Counted from the first letter of the stretch, positions 30,151-45,071 are shown. The stretch is 64,000 nucleotides of DNA from Heliomicrobium undosum (GCF_009877425.1 NZ_WXEY01000011.1:1-64000), one strand, 5' to 3'. The notes: generated by a model not told the origin, from the sequence alone. Numbers and translations: made by a program.

Positions 30151-30174
30151 AGATACAGTCTAGTGACTATGAAA

Positions 30175-30338
30175 ATTGAAAAGACTCGCTGTAGACAGCA
30201 GGCGCCGCAGTGATGCGGCTTAATGTGAAAACACCTGCCGAGGTGATTGGTCAAGATAACCAGTGAAGCGGCCTTGCGCCGGCTTCATCAGGATATGTTT
30301 TGTCGCCAAGCCTCCGCTGTCTGCAGCGGAGGCTTTTC
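30175..30338 (+). promoter_or_regulatory. L10 leader with terminator
   Basis: The leader has the hallmark GTAGACAGCAGGCG and CACCTGCCGAGGTG segments of the ribosomal L10 leader, which binds L10(L12) to control rplJ-rplL. It ends in a 12-bp terminator stem (30308-30319 with 30324-30335) followed by TTTT, so control by attenuation is likely. Confidence 0.85.
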
Positions 30339-30373
30339 CGCTTTCTCACCGCAAAGGGGGTGAAACAACCCGC

Positions 30374-30904
30374 ATGGCCAATAAAGAACAAAAAGCTGCA
30401 CAACTCGCTGAAATCAGAGAAACCATGGGCAAAGCCAAGTCCTGCGTGCTCGCCGACTTCCGGGGAATGACCGTCAAGGAAGCCACCAAACTGCGGAACG
30501 AGTTCCGCAAGGCCGGCGTGGAGTTCAAGGTCTGCAAAAACACCCTGACCCGCATCGTCGCCAACGAGCTCGGTATCCAAGGTCTGGACCCCTACCTGGA
30601 AGGCCCGACAGCGATCGCTTTCGGTATTGAGGACCCCGTCGCTCCCGCCAAGGTGCTGACGGAATTCGCCAAGACGACCAAGAACAAAAACTTCGCCATC
30701 AAAGCCGGCGTTGTCGAAGGCAAGGTCATCACTGTTGACGGCGTCAAGGCCCTGGCCGATCTGCCGTCGCGCGAAGTCCTGCTGGCCCAGGTCCTCGCCG
30801 GCATCCAAGGTCCCCTCGTCGGCCTGGTCAATGTCCTGCAAGGTCCCATCCGCAAACTGGGCTACGCCCTGGAAGACCTGCGCAAACAAAAGGAAAGCGC
30901 ATAA
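30374..30904 (+). CDS. rplJ: Ribosomal protein L10
   Basis: 176 residues from ATG 30374 (AAAGGGGGTGAAAC upstream); upstream in-frame codons fall inside the leader. The N-terminal rRNA-binding domain and the C-terminal helix that carries L7/L12 dimers are complete. Confidence 0.96.
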   Translation: MANKEQKAAQLAEIRETMGKAKSCVLADFRGMTVKEATKLRNEFRKAGVEFKVCKNTLTRIVANELGIQGLDPYLEGPTAIAFGIEDPVAPAKVLTEFAKTTKNKNFAIKAGVVEGKVITVDGVKALADLPSREVLLAQVLAGIQGPLVGLVNVLQGPIRKLGYALEDLRKQKESA

Positions 30905-31010
30905 GGCCAGCCGCCTGAGCGCTTAACCTAAGCCCCGCTCCTTTCCGGTAGGTTTGGAGCAAGGGCAACCCCTCAAACCATGATAATATTAAATGGAGGA
31001 ATTCAATACC

Positions 31011-31388
31011 ATGAGCAAGATCAATGAAATCATCGAAGCGGTCAAAGGCCTGACCGTTCTCGAACTGGCCGAACTGGTCAAAGCCTTCGAAGAAGAATTC
31101 GGCGTCAGCGCTGCCGCTCCCGTCGCCATGGCCGCCATGCCCGTGGCCGCCGCCGCTGCTGCTCCTGTCGAAGAGCAAACCGAATTTGACGTCATCCTGA
31201 AAGCCGCTGGCGACAAGAAAGTCAACGTCATCAAAGTCGTCCGCGAAATCACCGGCCTGGGCCTCAAAGAAGCAAAAGACCTCGTTGACGGCGCTCCCAA
31301 AGCCGTTAAAGAGAAAATCGCCAAAGAAGAAGCCGAAGCCATCAAGAAGAAGCTTGAAGAAGCCGGCGCTTCTGCCGAAGTTAAGTAA
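31011..31388 (+). CDS. rplL: Ribosomal protein L7/L12
   Basis: 125 residues from ATG 31011 (TGGAGGAATTC). N-terminal dimerisation domain, Ala/Pro/Val-rich hinge (~38-55), and globular C-terminal domain that recruits EF-G and EF-Tu. Confidence 0.97.
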   Translation: MSKINEIIEAVKGLTVLELAELVKAFEEEFGVSAAAPVAMAAMPVAAAAAAPVEEQTEFDVILKAAGDKKVNVIKVVREITGLGLKEAKDLVDGAPKAVKEKIAKEEAEAIKKKLEEAGASAEVK

Positions 31389-31414
31389 TCTCGCTTCAGG
31401 AACAGTTGGAAAAA

Positions 31415-31447
31415 AGCAGGGCGGATCCCTCCGTCCTGCTTTTTTTC
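31415..31447 (+). terminator. rplJ-rplL terminator
   Basis: AGCAGGGCGG pairs with CCGTCCTGCT (10 bp, one wobble), followed by seven T. It separates rplL from rpoB. Confidence 0.9.
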
Positions 31448-31482
31448 ACTCCAAATATTTTTCTGGCAACGGCTCACTGTCA

Positions 31483-31511
31483 TTGACAGTTTACGCCTCT
31501 TATGCTAATAT
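31483..31511 (+). promoter_or_regulatory. Promoter of rpoB-rpoC
   Basis: TTGACA (31483-31488) and TAATAT (31506-31511) with a 17-bp spacer. Transcription would begin near 31518, giving a ~240-nt leader. Confidence 0.85.
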
Positions 31512-31665
31512 TATATCTTGCGATTGTGCCCGTGATTGGGGTGATCACTCCAGCAAGGGTGCATTTTACCGGGAATAATTTCGGTTTCGACAGGGTAGAA
31601 TACCCGGATATGAGGGGGAACCTGGGTGGACTCGCCGGGGAGGGAGTCTATTGCCGCAATCGTAG

Positions 31666-31735
31666 AAAAGAAACCTGGTCGTAGAGGGTAGGTGAAGACA
31701 GACCCTCGAACTGGTGTTTCTTTTGTTTTGCTATC
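31666..31735 (+). promoter_or_regulatory. Nested hairpin in the rpoB leader
   Basis: AAAAGAAAC (31666-31674) pairs with GTTTCTTTT (31716-31724), enclosing GAGGGT (31684-31689)/ACCCTC (31702-31707). The outer strand runs into GTTTTG, so the structure resembles a weak terminator or attenuator 30 bases before rpoB. The rest of the leader (31518-31665) is G-rich with no open reading frame of note. Confidence 0.5.
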
Positions 31736-31756
31736 ACGATACAAGAGGTGAATCGG

Positions 31757-35221
<3,465 letters not shown>

Positions 35222-35259
35222 TCCGCCCAAAGGTGACAACCCGGAAGGGAGAGAATCCG

Positions 35260-38200
35260 TTGCTCGATGTCAATAATTTCGACCGCATGCGCATCGGCCT
35301 GGCTTCACCGGATCTGATCCGGCAATGGTCGAGCGGGGAAGTGAAGAAACCGGAAACCATCAACTACCGGACCCTTAAGCCGGAACGGGATGGCTTGTTC
35401 TGTGAACGGATCTTTGGCCCCACCCGCGACTGGGAGTGTCACTGCGGCAAATACAAACGGGTCCGCTACAAGGGCATCGTCTGTGACCGCTGCGGCGTCG
35501 AGGTCACCCGCTCCAAGGTCCGCCGGGAACGCCTCGGCCATATCGAACTGGCGGCGCCTGTCTCCCACATCTGGTACTTCAAAGGCATCCCCAGCCGGAT
35601 GGGCCTGTTGCTCGACATGTCGCCCCGTTCGCTGGAGAAAGTCCTGTACTTTGTCGCCTACATCGTCATCGAACAGGGCGACACGCCGCTGATGAAAAAG
35701 CAGCTCCTCACGGAGACGGAATACCGGGAACACAGGGAAAAATACGGCAACCGTTTCCGCGCCGGTATGGGCGCTGAGGCGATCAAAGAACTCCTCGTCG
35801 AGATGGACCTGGATCAACTTTGCCGGGAACTGCGCCAGGAATTGAAAGAGGTGTCGGGGCAGCGGAAGGTGCGCGCCATCCGCCGCCTGGAGGTCGTGGA
35901 AGCCTTCAAAAATTCCGGCAACCGTCCCGACTGGATGATCATGGACGTCGTCCCTGTCATCCCGCCGGAACTGCGCCCCATGGTGCAACTCGACGGCGGC
36001 CGCTTCGCCACCTCTGACTTGAACGATCTTTACCGGCGCGTGATCAACCGGAACAACCGCCTCAAGCGGCTGCTCGATCTGGGCGCTCCCGACATCATCG
36101 TCCGCAACGAAAAGCGGATGCTGCAAGAAGCTGTCGACGCCCTCATCGACAACGGTCGCCGCGGCCGGCCCGTCACCGGACCGGGCAACCGACCCCTCAA
36201 GTCCCTCTCTGACATGCTCAAGGGCAAACAGGGCCGCTTCCGCCAGAACCTGCTCGGGAAACGGGTCGACTACTCCGGACGTTCCGTCATCGTCGTCGGT
36301 CCCGAACTAAAGCTGCACCAGTGCGGCCTCCCCAAAGAGATGGCGCTGGAACTGTTCAAGCCCTTTGTCATGAAAAAGCTCGTCGAGGACGGCCACGCCC
36401 ACAACATCAAGAGCGCCAAGCGGATGGTGGAGCGCGTCAAAAACGAAGTCTGGGATGTCCTGGAGGACGTCATCGCCGAACACCCCGTCCTGCTCAACCG
36501 GGCGCCGACCCTGCACCGCCTCGGCATTCAGGCCTTTGAACCGGTTCTCGTCGAAGGCCGGGCGTTGCAGATCCACCCGCTCGTCTGCACGGCTTACAAC
36601 GCTGACTTCGACGGCGACCAGATGGCCGTCCACGTGCCCCTCTCCGCTGAAGCCCAGGCGGAGGCGCGCAACCTGATGCTGTCGGCCCATAACATCCTTA
36701 ACCCGAAGGATGGTCGGCCCGTCGCCACGCCGACCCAAGACATGGTCATCGGCGCTTATTACCTGACCATTGAGCGCGAAGGCGCCAAAGGCGAGAACAT
36801 GATCTTCGCCAGCCCCGATGAGGCCATTGCCGCCTATGACGCCAAGAGCGTCAACCTGCAGGCTCGGATTCGCGTCCGGCCCACAGCGCGTGTGCAAGAA
36901 GCCCTCGAATACGCCAAAGGTGAAGCCCGCTCCTTTGATGAGCAGGGACGCCTCTCGACCACGGTGGGACGGCTGATTTTCAACAGCGTCATCCCGCCCA
37001 AGGTCGGCTACGTCAACGAGGTCGTCGGCAAGAAGCAGTTGGGGAACATCGTCGCCCGCTGCTATGACAAGTTAGGGATCAGCGAAACAGCCGCCATGCT
37101 TGACGGCATTAAAAAACTGGGTTACACCTTCTCCACCCGCGCTGGCATCACCGTCGGGATCACCGACGTGGAAGTTCCTGAAGAGAAGAAACGCCTTATC
37201 GGCGAGGCCGACGGCTTCGTAGAAAAGGTTGAACAACAGTACCGCCGCGGTTTGATCACCGAAGAGGAACGTTACCAGAAGGTTATCGACATCTGGAACA
37301 AGACAACGGACGGCGTCACCCAAGCCTTGATGCAGACGTTGGACAAATTCAACCCCGTCTACATGATGGCCAACTCGGGCGCCCGCGGTAACATTCAGCA
37401 GATCCGTCAGCTCGCCGGGATGCGCGGCTTGATGGCCGACCCGTCGGGCCGCATTATCGACCTGCCGATCAAAGCCAACTTCCGCGAAGGCCTCACCGTT
37501 TTGGAATACTTCATCTCCACCCACGGCGCCCGCAAAGGCCTTGCCGATACGGCGCTGCGGACAGCCGACTCCGGTTACCTGACCCGTCGTCTCGTCGACG
37601 TATCCCAGGATGTCATCGTGCGGGAGATCGACTGCGGCACCCACGAAGGCATCCCCGTTGAAGCGATTGTCGACGGCAAGCAGGTTATCGAAAAGCTGAC
37701 CGATCGCCTCACCGGCCGCTACGCCCTGGAAGAGATCATCGATCCCGAAACGGGTGAAAAGCTTGCCGATTACAACGAAGAGATCCAGGCGGATGCCGCC
37801 GAAAGGATCGATCAGTTGATCAAACAGGGCAAGCTCAAACAGAATTCCGTCTATATCCGCAACGTATTGACCTGTCGCACCCGCTACGGTGTTTGCCGCC
37901 GCTGCTACGGCCGCAACCTGGCCACCGGCCGATCCGTCGAGATTGGCGAAGCTGTCGGCATCATCGCCGCGCAGTCCATCGGCGAACCGGGGACGCAGTT
38001 GACGATGCGGACCTTCCACACCGGCGGTGTCGCCGGCGATGACATCACCCAAGGTCTGCCGCGGGTTGAGGAACTTTTCGAAGCTCGCAAACCGAAGGGC
38101 CTGGCGATCATCGCCGAACAGGACGGTATCGTCCGGATCGTCGAGAACAAAGGCCGCAAGGATATCGAGATCGTCACCGACGACGGCGAGCAGCATCACT

Positions 38201-38802
38201 ACGCCATTCCCTATAACTCCCGTCTGAAAATCGAAGACGGCCAGCGGGTGCAAGCCGGCGTCGAACTGACGGAAGGCTCCGTCAACCCCCATGACATGCT
38301 GCGCGTCAAGGGAATCCAGGGCGTCCAGACCTACCTGCTGCGGGAGGTCCAGCGCGTCTACCGCCTCCAGGGCGTCGACATCAACGACAAGCACATCGAG
38401 GTCATGGTCCGGCAGATGATGCGCAAGGTGAAGGTCGAGGAGCCAGGCGATACGGACCTGCTTCCCGGTGGTCTCATCGACATCGCTGACTTCGAGGCCG
38501 AGAACTTCAAAGCCATCGAAGCCGGCCTGGAACCGGCCACCGCGCGTCCGATCCTGCTGGGCATCACCAAGGCCTCACTGGCCACCGACTCCTTCCTCTC
38601 CGCCGCCTCCTTCCAGGAGACGACGCGGGTGCTCACTGAAGCCGCCATCAAAGGCAAAGTGGACCCGCTGCTCGGTCTGAAAGAAAACGTCATCATCGGC
38701 AAATTGATCCCGGCCGGCACAGGCATGTCGCGCTACCGCAACATCCAACTGCTCGCGGGCGACGAAATGGACGATGAGTACCTGGAAGACGGAACGGTCT
38801 AA
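35260..38802 (+). CDS. rpoC: RNA polymerase beta' subunit
   Basis: 1180 residues from TTG 35260, which gives the family N-terminus [17 protein letters not shown]; an in-frame GTG 35233 has no homologous sequence after it. N-terminal zinc ribbon ([20 protein letters not shown]), catalytic [14 protein letters not shown], trigger loop, and second zinc site ([13 protein letters not shown]). It is of the compact Firmicutes type. Confidence 0.97.
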   Translation: MLDVNNFDRMRIGLASPDLIRQWSSGEVKKPETINYRTLKPERDGLFCERIFGPTRDWECHCGKYKRVRYKGIVCDRCGVEVTRSKVRRERLGHIELAAPVSHIWYFKGIPSRMGLLLDMSPRSLEKVLYFVAYIVIEQGDTPLMKKQLLTETEYREHREKYGNRFRAGMGAEAIKELLVEMDLDQLCRELRQELKEVSGQRKVRAIRRLEVVEAFKNSGNRPDWMIMDVVPVIPPELRPMVQLDGGRFATSDLNDLYRRVINRNNRLKRLLDLGAPDIIVRNEKRMLQEAVDALIDNGRRGRPVTGPGNRPLKSLSDMLKGKQGRFRQNLLGKRVDYSGRSVIVVGPELKLHQCGLPKEMALELFKPFVMKKLVEDGHAHNIKSAKRMVERVKNEVWDVLEDVIAEHPVLLNRAPTLHRLGIQAFEPVLVEGRALQIHPLVCTAYNADFDGDQMAVHVPLSAEAQAEARNLMLSAHNILNPKDGRPVATPTQDMVIGAYYLTIEREGAKGENMIFASPDEAIAAYDAKSVNLQARIRVRPTARVQEALEYAKGEARSFDEQGRLSTTVGRLIFNSVIPPKVGYVNEVVGKKQLGNIVARCYDKLGISETAAMLDGIKKLGYTFSTRAGITVGITDVEVPEEKKRLIGEADGFVEKVEQQYRRGLITEEERYQKVIDIWNKTTDGVTQALMQTLDKFNPVYMMANSGARGNIQQIRQLAGMRGLMADPSGRIIDLPIKANFREGLTVLEYFISTHGARKGLADTALRTADSGYLTRRLVDVSQDVIVREIDCGTHEGIPVEAIVDGKQVIEKLTDRLTGRYALEEIIDPETGEKLADYNEEIQADAAERIDQLIKQGKLKQNSVYIRNVLTCRTRYGVCRRCYGRNLATGRSVEIGEAVGIIAAQSIGEPGTQLTMRTFHTGGVAGDDITQGLPRVEELFEARKPKGLAIIAEQDGIVRIVENKGRKDIEIVTDDGEQHHYAIPYNSRLKIEDGQRVQAGVELTEGSVNPHDMLRVKGIQGVQTYLLREVQRVYRLQGVDINDKHIEVMVRQMMRKVKVEEPGDTDLLPGGLIDIADFEAENFKAIEAGLEPATARPILLGITKASLATDSFLSAASFQETTRVLTEAAIKGKVDPLLGLKENVIIGKLIPAGTGMSRYRNIQLLAGDEMDDEYLEDGTV

Positions 38803-38847
38803 GAGAGTTTTCAACAAAGTGAAAAGATAGCCTTTACTTGATAGGGG

Positions 38848-38892
38848 ATGGGCCGGACGAAGGCGCCGCCTGACCGGCCCATTTTCCTTTAT
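38848..38892 (+). terminator. rpoBC terminator
   Basis: ATGGGCCGG (38848-38856) pairs with CCGGCCCAT (38874-38882), followed by TTTCCTTTATT. Confidence 0.8.
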
Positions 38893-38924
38893 TGACAGAG
38901 ACAGCGGGACGAACAGCATTTTTG

Positions 38925-38953
38925 TTGACACGCATCTTTGGAAGTGATACTAT
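38925..38953 (+). promoter_or_regulatory. Promoter of the str operon
   Basis: TTGACA (38925-38930) and TACTAT (38948-38953), spacer 17 bp; an overlapping TATAAT lies 3 bases further on. Confidence 0.8.
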
Positions 38954-38987
38954 AATCAAGTGTGTGATTCGTTAAAGGAGGCTTACT

Positions 38988-39239
38988 ATGCCTTTAGAGC
39001 GCTTGAAACAGGCCCGCCAGAAGACGGTTGGCACCAAGCAGACCCTGAAGGCGGTGGAGAAGGGGCAGGTCAAACTGGTCTATATCGCCGGAGACGCCGA
39101 CCCCCATCTGGTGAATCCTTTAATGAAGCTGTGTGAAGAAAAGGCGATTCCCGTTGTCAACGTGGATTCGATGGAGGCGCTAGGCCTGGCTTGCAACATC
39201 AAGGTTGGCTCGGCGTCAGCGGCCATTGTGGCTGAGTAG
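38988..39239 (+). CDS. L7Ae-like K-turn RNA-binding protein
   Basis: 83 residues of the L7Ae/L30e/S12e/Gadd45 fold (LVYIAGDADPHLVNPLMKLC, IPVVNVDSMEALGLACNI). YbxF-type relatives bind kink-turns. It occupies the conserved position between rpoC and rpsL. AAAGGAGG precedes ATG. Confidence 0.92.
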   Translation: MPLERLKQARQKTVGTKQTLKAVEKGQVKLVYIAGDADPHLVNPLMKLCEEKAIPVVNVDSMEALGLACNIKVGSASAAIVAE

Positions 39240-39307
39240 ATAATTTCTTCACTGACGATACGCATGGGTGAGTTGTAAGAAGAATTCCGGGAAGGAGGTG
39301 GATGTTC

Positions 39308-39724
39308 ATGCCAACGATTAGCCAGTTGATCCGCAAAGGCCGCGAAGTTCTCACGGAGAAATCGACCGCTCCGGCATTGAAAGAGTGTCCGCAAAAGCGT
39401 GGGGTTTGCACCCGCGTCTATACGACGACTCCCAAGAAGCCGAACTCGGCTCTGCGCAAAGTGGCCCGGGTACGTTTGACCAACGGGGTGGAAGTGACCG
39501 CCTACATTCCCGGCATCGGGCACAACCTTCAAGAGCACTCCGTCGTTCTGGTTCGCGGAGGCCGGGTGAAAGACCTCCCCGGTGTGCGCTACCACATCGT
39601 TCGTGGCGCTCTGGATACCGCCGGTACCCAGAACCGCAACCAGGGCCGTTCGAAATATGGAACGAAGCGCCCCAAAAAAGGCGCCGCTACGGCTGCCAAA
39701 GGACCTGTCAAAGGCAAGAGGTAA
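39308..39724 (+). CDS. rpsL: Ribosomal protein S12
   Basis: 138 residues from ATG 39308 (GGAAGGAGGTGG upstream; ATG 39302 is in frame but too close). Decoding-centre motifs [15 protein letters not shown] and [13 protein letters not shown] are intact. The Ala/Lys-rich C-terminus is slightly extended. Confidence 0.97.
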   Translation: MPTISQLIRKGREVLTEKSTAPALKECPQKRGVCTRVYTTTPKKPNSALRKVARVRLTNGVEVTAYIPGIGHNLQEHSVVLVRGGRVKDLPGVRYHIVRGALDTAGTQNRNQGRSKYGTKRPKKGAATAAKGPVKGKR

Positions 39725-39742
39725 TGAGGGGAGGAGAATCCT

Positions 39743-40213
39743 ATGCCGCGTAGAGGATCTGTCGCCCGGCGTGAAGTGCTCCCCGATCCCATTTACAACT
39801 CCAAGGTTGTCACGAAACTGGCAAACCAGATCATGTTGGACGGGAAAAAAAGCACTGCCGAGGCCATTTTGTACGGCGCCCTTGATGTGATCAAGGAAAA
39901 GACCAACAAGAACCCCATGGAAGTCCTGGAAGCCGCGTTGAAAAACGTGATGCCTCTCCTGGAAGTCAAAGCTCGCCGTGTCGGCGGCGCCAACTACCAG
40001 GTGCCGATCGAGGTTCGTCCCGAACGCCGCCAGACTCTGGGCCTGCGTTGGCTCATCAAGTACTCTCGTGAGCGTTCCGGCAAAACCATGATTGACAAGC
40101 TGGCTGGAGAGATCATGGATGCCGCCAACAGCACCGGCGGCGCCGTGAAGAAAAAAGAAGACACCCACAAGATGGCCGAAGCCAACAAGGCCTTCGCCCA
40201 TTATCGCTGGTAA
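39743..40213 (+). CDS. rpsG: Ribosomal protein S7
   Basis: 156 residues, full length ([20 protein letters not shown]). It nucleates the 30S head and can repress the str operon. GGGAGGAGAATCCT precedes ATG. Confidence 0.97.
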   Translation: MPRRGSVARREVLPDPIYNSKVVTKLANQIMLDGKKSTAEAILYGALDVIKEKTNKNPMEVLEAALKNVMPLLEVKARRVGGANYQVPIEVRPERRQTLGLRWLIKYSRERSGKTMIDKLAGEIMDAANSTGGAVKKKEDTHKMAEANKAFAHYRW

Positions 40214-40264
40214 ACAAACAGAGTCCCGCCAGGACCTGAGATCCGACAGAAAGGGGGAACGAGC

Positions 40265-42340
40265 GTGCCTAGACAGTTTCCGTTAGATAAGACACGGAAC
40301 ATCGGCATTATGGCCCACATCGATGCCGGCAAAACGACAACCACCGAGCGCATCCTGTTCTACACGGGCCGGGTGCACAAGATCGGTGAGGTTCATGATG
40401 GCGCTGCCACCATGGACTGGATGGTTCAAGAACAAGAACGCGGCATCACCATCACCTCTGCCGCGACGACCTGCCAATGGCGCGGGCACCGGATTAACAT
40501 CATCGATACGCCCGGCCACGTGGACTTTACCGTTGAAGTCGAACGTTCCCTGCGGGTATTGGACGGGGCCGTCGCCGTCTTTTGTTCCGTTGGCGGTGTT
40601 GAACCGCAGTCGGAAACGGTATGGCGCCAAGCTGACAAGTACGGTGTTCCCCGGATCGCCTACATCAACAAGATGGACCGCATCGGCGCCGATTTTTTCC
40701 GCGGCGTCAGCATGATCCGGGAGCGCTTGGGCGCCAACCCTGTGCCCATCCAGATTCCTATTGGCTCTGAAGACCAATTCAAAGGCATCGTCGACCTGAT
40801 CACGATGAAAGCCATGATCTACGTCGATGACCTGGGCAAGACGAGCGATGTCACCGAGATCCCCGAGGACCTCGCCGATATCGCCGCCGAATACCGGGAA
40901 AAGCTGCTGGAAGCGGTTGCTGAGTCTGACGAGGAACTGATGATGAAGTACCTTGAAGGGGAAGAACTGACCGAAGAGGAAGTCCGCAACGGCGTTCGTA
41001 AGAGCACCCTGGCCGTTAAGATGATCCCTGTTCTCTGCGGTTCCTCCTTCAAGAACAAAGGCGTACAGCCCCTGCTCGACGCCGTCGTTGAGTTCCTGCC
41101 GGCGCCGGTCGACATCCCTGCCGTCAAGGGCGTTAACCCCGACTCCGGCGAGGAAGATGTTCGTGAGGTTTCCGACGAAGAGCCTTTCTCCGCATTGGCC
41201 TTCAAGATCATGGCCGACCCTTATGTGGGCAAACTGGCCTTCTTCCGTGTCTACTCTGGCAAGCTGAGCTCCGGCTCATACGTGTACAACTCGACCAAGG
41301 GCAAAAAGGAACGGATCGGCCGCATCCTCCAGATGCACGCCAACCACCGGGAAGAGATCGCCGAGTTTTACACCGGTGATATCGCCGCTGCTGTCGGCCT
41401 GAAGGACACCACGACGGGCGACACCCTCTGCGATGAGAAGCAGCCCATCATCCTTGAGTCGATGCAGTTCCCTGATCCGGTCATCCACGTTGCCATTGAA
41501 CCGAAGACAAAGGCCGACCAGGACAAGATGGGCATCGCCCTTCAGCGCCTGTCCGAAGAAGACCCGACCTTCCGCATGTCCACTGACCATGAAACGGGTC
41601 AGACGATCATCTCCGGTATGGGCGAACTCCACCTGGAGATCATCGTCGACCGGATGATGCGCGAGTTCAAGGTCGAAGCCAACGTCGGACGGCCTCAGGT
41701 CGCCTACAAGGAGACCATTCGCACCAAAGCCAAGGCGGAAGGCAAGTTCGTTCGCCAGTCTGGCGGTCGCGGTCAATACGGCCACGCTGTCATCGAGATC
41801 GAACCGCGTGAGCCTGGTGAAGGGTACGAATTTGTCAACAAGATCGTTGGCGGCGTGATTCCCCGCGAATACATCCAGCCCATCGACAACGGGATCCGCG
41901 AAGCCGCCGAAACAGGCGTCCTCGCCGGTTATCCCACTGTTGACTTCCGCGTCACCCTTGTCTTCGGTTCCTACCACGATGTGGACTCCTCGGAAATGGC
42001 CTTTAAGATCGCCGGCTCCATGGCGTTCAAAGAAGGCGCCGCTAAGGCCAAGCCCGTCATCCTTGAGCCGGTGATGAAAGTCGAAGTCACTGTTCCCGAG
42101 GAATACATGGGCGACGTCATCGGCGACATCAACTCCCGCCGGGGCCGCATTGAAGGCATGGAAGCGCGCGGCAACACCCAAGTGGTGCGCGGCTTCGTTC
42201 CCCTGTCGGAGATGTTCGGCTACGCCACCGACCTGCGTTCGCGCACCCAAGGCCGCGGCCAGTACGTCATGATGTACAGCCATAACGAAGAAGTGCCCCG
42301 CAACATCGCTGAAGGCATCATCGCGAAAAGAAAAGGCTAA
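40265..42340 (+). CDS. fusA: Elongation factor G
   Basis: 691 residues. GTPase motifs [17 protein letters not shown] and [10 protein letters not shown], then domains II-V complete. It translocates tRNA and mRNA. GTG start follows AAAGGGGGAACGAGC. Confidence 0.97.
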   Translation: MPRQFPLDKTRNIGIMAHIDAGKTTTTERILFYTGRVHKIGEVHDGAATMDWMVQEQERGITITSAATTCQWRGHRINIIDTPGHVDFTVEVERSLRVLDGAVAVFCSVGGVEPQSETVWRQADKYGVPRIAYINKMDRIGADFFRGVSMIRERLGANPVPIQIPIGSEDQFKGIVDLITMKAMIYVDDLGKTSDVTEIPEDLADIAAEYREKLLEAVAESDEELMMKYLEGEELTEEEVRNGVRKSTLAVKMIPVLCGSSFKNKGVQPLLDAVVEFLPAPVDIPAVKGVNPDSGEEDVREVSDEEPFSALAFKIMADPYVGKLAFFRVYSGKLSSGSYVYNSTKGKKERIGRILQMHANHREEIAEFYTGDIAAAVGLKDTTTGDTLCDEKQPIILESMQFPDPVIHVAIEPKTKADQDKMGIALQRLSEEDPTFRMSTDHETGQTIISGMGELHLEIIVDRMMREFKVEANVGRPQVAYKETIRTKAKAEGKFVRQSGGRGQYGHAVIEIEPREPGEGYEFVNKIVGGVIPREYIQPIDNGIREAAETGVLAGYPTVDFRVTLVFGSYHDVDSSEMAFKIAGSMAFKEGAAKAKPVILEPVMKVEVTVPEEYMGDVIGDINSRRGRIEGMEARGNTQVVRGFVPLSEMFGYATDLRSRTQGRGQYVMMYSHNEEVPRNIAEGIIAKRKG

Positions 42341-42388
42341 ATCGCCACAGGCGATTTTCGCCGGATAGAGGGTGGCCAAGCCGCCCTC
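42341..42388 (+). terminator. Weak hairpins between fusA and tuf
   Basis: ATCGCC (42341-42346) pairs with GGCGAT (42350-42355), followed by TTTT. A second stem, GAGGGTGGC with GCCGCCCTC, follows. These could act as a partial terminator or protect mRNA ends. No clear tuf promoter is seen. Confidence 0.4.
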
Positions 42389-42429
42389 ACCAATAATCCT
42401 TAAGCCTGAAAAGGAAGGATGAGTACGAA

Positions 42430-43632
<1,203 letters not shown>

Positions 43633-43652
43633 TCGATCGCCACGCGGCTAAT

Positions 43653-43700
43653 AAGCGACCGGGTCCCTGAGGTTTCAGGCGACCCGGTCGCTTTCTTTTT
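43653..43700 (+). terminator. str operon terminator
   Basis: A 13-bp perfect stem (AAGCGACCGGGTC 43653-43665 with GACCCGGTCGCTT 43681-43693) followed by TCTTTTT. Confidence 0.95.
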
Positions 43701-43758
43701 GTAAGCGTCCTTGAACTTCCCTCATTATAAGATTCGCCGAGTCACAAAATTGCGGAGG

Positions 43759-43943
43759 GTGGCGCGGGTGCGCCAGCGGGGTTCGCTAAGAGCTCCGCGG
43801 CGGCTCGCTCGTCGGCTCCGCTCGGGCGCCAAAATCTCTCGGGTTTTTCTGCATGTCAATGGCGCCCTTTCCGCTCCGCCTCCTCACTCGCTTCTTCGCC
43901 GCTCCGCTCAAACCGCTCACCCCGCTGGCGCACCCGGTGCCAC
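43759..43943. repeat. Palindromic repeat R2 (full-length form)
   Basis: The arms share 16 perfectly complementary bases (43766-43781 with 43920-43935). On the minus strand the order is block A (GAGCGGTTTGAGCGGAGCGG...), a hairpin core at 43824-43867 (GGGCGCCA/TGGCGCCC around a ~28-nt loop), then block B (GAGCCGCCGCGGAGCTCTTA...). It has no coding capacity I would trust. The blocks match R1 and R3, and the core matches R4. Confidence 0.85.
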
Positions 43944-44003
43944 TTTGGGTGTTTTCCGTCGAACGCATAGACTATACTTTAACGGCAGCAGTAAAGAGCA
44001 TGA

Positions 44004-44036
44004 TAAAAGCCTTCCACCGTTGCTAAGGGGGAAGGC
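44004..44036 (-). terminator. Terminator downstream of the small coiled-coil gene
   Basis: GCCTTCC (44009-44015) and GGAAGGC (44030-44036) form a 7-bp stem. On the minus strand it is followed by TTTT. It lies 135 bases beyond the 44171-44407 stop. The bases 44037-44170 hold a twice-occurring AGGTGACGT but no gene. Confidence 0.55.
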
Positions 44037-44170
44037 CTTCCTATTTAATATGTGCATATGGTTAGGTGACGTTAGGTTGGTAATCCGATATTGTTTGGGG
44101 TATTATAGGTGACGTATGGCGTAGTGTGGCTCTGGTTAGGGCTGATAGACTGTATAAAGAGCCGGTAGCA

Positions 44171-44407
44171 TTATGCACCTGGCTTATTCGCTGATGTGAG
44201 TATTGCAGCGACTTCAGAAACTATTTGCTTTGCGCGGCTTTGTCCACGCTCTAGGTCTACTACACGGTCGGTCACAGCAACCAACTCTGCCCGGCCTGTG
44301 ATTTGGTTTGACTCAATAGCTCGGACGACATGATATATCTCACCCTGTCGTGCCTCCATCCGGTCCAGACGCTCTAGGATCTTAAGCAGTAAATCCCGAT
44401 CGGCCAC
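44171..44407 (-). CDS. Small coiled-coil protein, unknown function
   Basis: 78 residues, mostly helical with heptad-like spacing (LLLKILERLDRMEARQGEIY, LVAVTDRVVDLERGQSRAK). No signal peptide or transmembrane segment. GTG 44407 is preceded by a run of eight G plus TGG, a strong ribosome site. I do not recognise the family. Its size and helices recall small phage-type coiled-coil proteins, but that is weak. It sits alone in a repeat-rich gap, with its own promoter. Confidence 0.6.
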   Translation of the reverse strand: MADRDLLLKILERLDRMEARQGEIYHVVRAIESNQITGRAELVAVTDRVVDLERGQSRAKQIVSEVAAILTSANKPGA

Positions 44408-44430
44408 TTTACCACCCCCCCCTGAAAAAC

Positions 44431-44439
44431 ATTATAGCA
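44431..44439 (-). promoter_or_regulatory. Extended -10 promoter of the small coiled-coil gene
   Basis: On the minus strand TGCTATAAT is an extended -10 (TGnTATAAT). No good -35 is visible, as expected for this promoter class. It lies 24 bases upstream of the GTG start. Confidence 0.6.
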
Positions 44440-44458
44440 CAATACTGATCCGGAACAT

Positions 44459-44900
44459 CTAATATTCCTTTATTTTTCCAAATACGAATAAGCTGTTATG
44501 GTGTGCGACATCTAAAGAAAGCAAGTTGTGAAGATTACGGGCTAAATCATCCGTAATAGCCTCAAGTTTGATCTGGCGATGAAACGGATACCCCAGCCGG
44601 TTGTTTTTTTCGTATTGTGGGGGTTATTAAACTCGTTGAAATTGCTCAGCCCTGTACTCAATCTACCATAAAAGCAGGGCGGCCTGAGCGATTTGAGCGG
44701 AGCGGCGAAGAGCGAGCGCAGACGACAAGCGAGCCGCCACGGAGCTCTTAGCGAAGGTCGCCGTCAGCCCCCGCTATCGTAGCGCGAATTACCTCAGGCA
44801 TCTTCTCCGGCGTCACATGACTACCCGCGTGGTAACCCTCGGCCTTTGATCAGTACCCGCACGCCAACAGCCCACTTCCCGCAGATTTTCCGAGAAATAT
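44459..44900 (-). pseudogene. Possible coding remnants flanking repeat R3
   Basis: On the minus strand, ~54 codons ending in TAG at 44459-44461 read like protein (LGYPFHRQIKLEAITDDLAR, then NLHNLLSLDVAHHNSLFVFG) but have no start. Upstream, across a run of seven A (minus strand), the next frame continues with LSTGLSNFNEFNNPHNT, as if a frameshift had occurred. Beyond R3 another short open stretch (EGYHAGSHVTPEKMPEVIRA) appears. I do not recognise the protein. This may be a decayed gene split by the repeat, or chance. Confidence 0.3.
44674..44774. repeat. Palindromic repeat R3 (short, degenerate form)
   Basis: Block A (GAGCGATTTGAGCGGAGCGG, CGAAGAGCGAGCG) and block B (GAGCCGCCACGGAGCTCTTA, GCGAA) match R1 with few changes. 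A ~12-base remnant (CAGACGACAAGC) replaces the hairpin core. The outer arms (GCAGGGCGGCCT and AGGTCGCCGTCAGCCCCCGC) pair only imperfectly. Confidence 0.8.
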
Positions 44901-44922
44901 TCAAATACGAAGCGAAAATCAC

Positions 44923-44951
44923 TTGCATTTCCGAACACTTGGTGCTAAAAT
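44923..44951 (+). promoter_or_regulatory. Promoter of the S10 superoperon
   Basis: TTGCAT (44923-44928) and TAAAAT (44946-44951), spacer 17 bp, 180 bases upstream of rpsJ. Confidence 0.8.
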
Positions 44952-44991
44952 TTCATATTGTGGGTTGGCTTTGCGATGAAGCGAAAGGTTG

Positions 44992-45071
44992 CCCAACAAT
45001 GGCTCGGGATTGGTGGGCGATGCTCTCTTTGTGTCTTTTTTACTTACGACACGCCCGAGAGCGTTGTTGGG
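44992..45071 (+). promoter_or_regulatory. Structured S10 leader
   Basis: CCCAACAA (44992-44999) pairs with TTGTTGGG (45064-45071), and inside it CTCGGG (45003-45008) with CCCGAG (45054-45059), and GTGTC (45031-45035) with GACAC (45048-45052). This forms one long, interrupted hairpin between promoter and rpsJ. It could be the target of autogenous control (L4 plays this role in some bacteria), but no matching family is recognised. Confidence 0.55.

Noticed and set aside
31570-31620. TTTCGGTTTCGACAGGG in the rpoB leader resembling the 5' end of tmRNA
   Set aside because: No matching tmRNA 3' end, tag frame or tRNA-like domain follows; rpoB begins 150 bases later.
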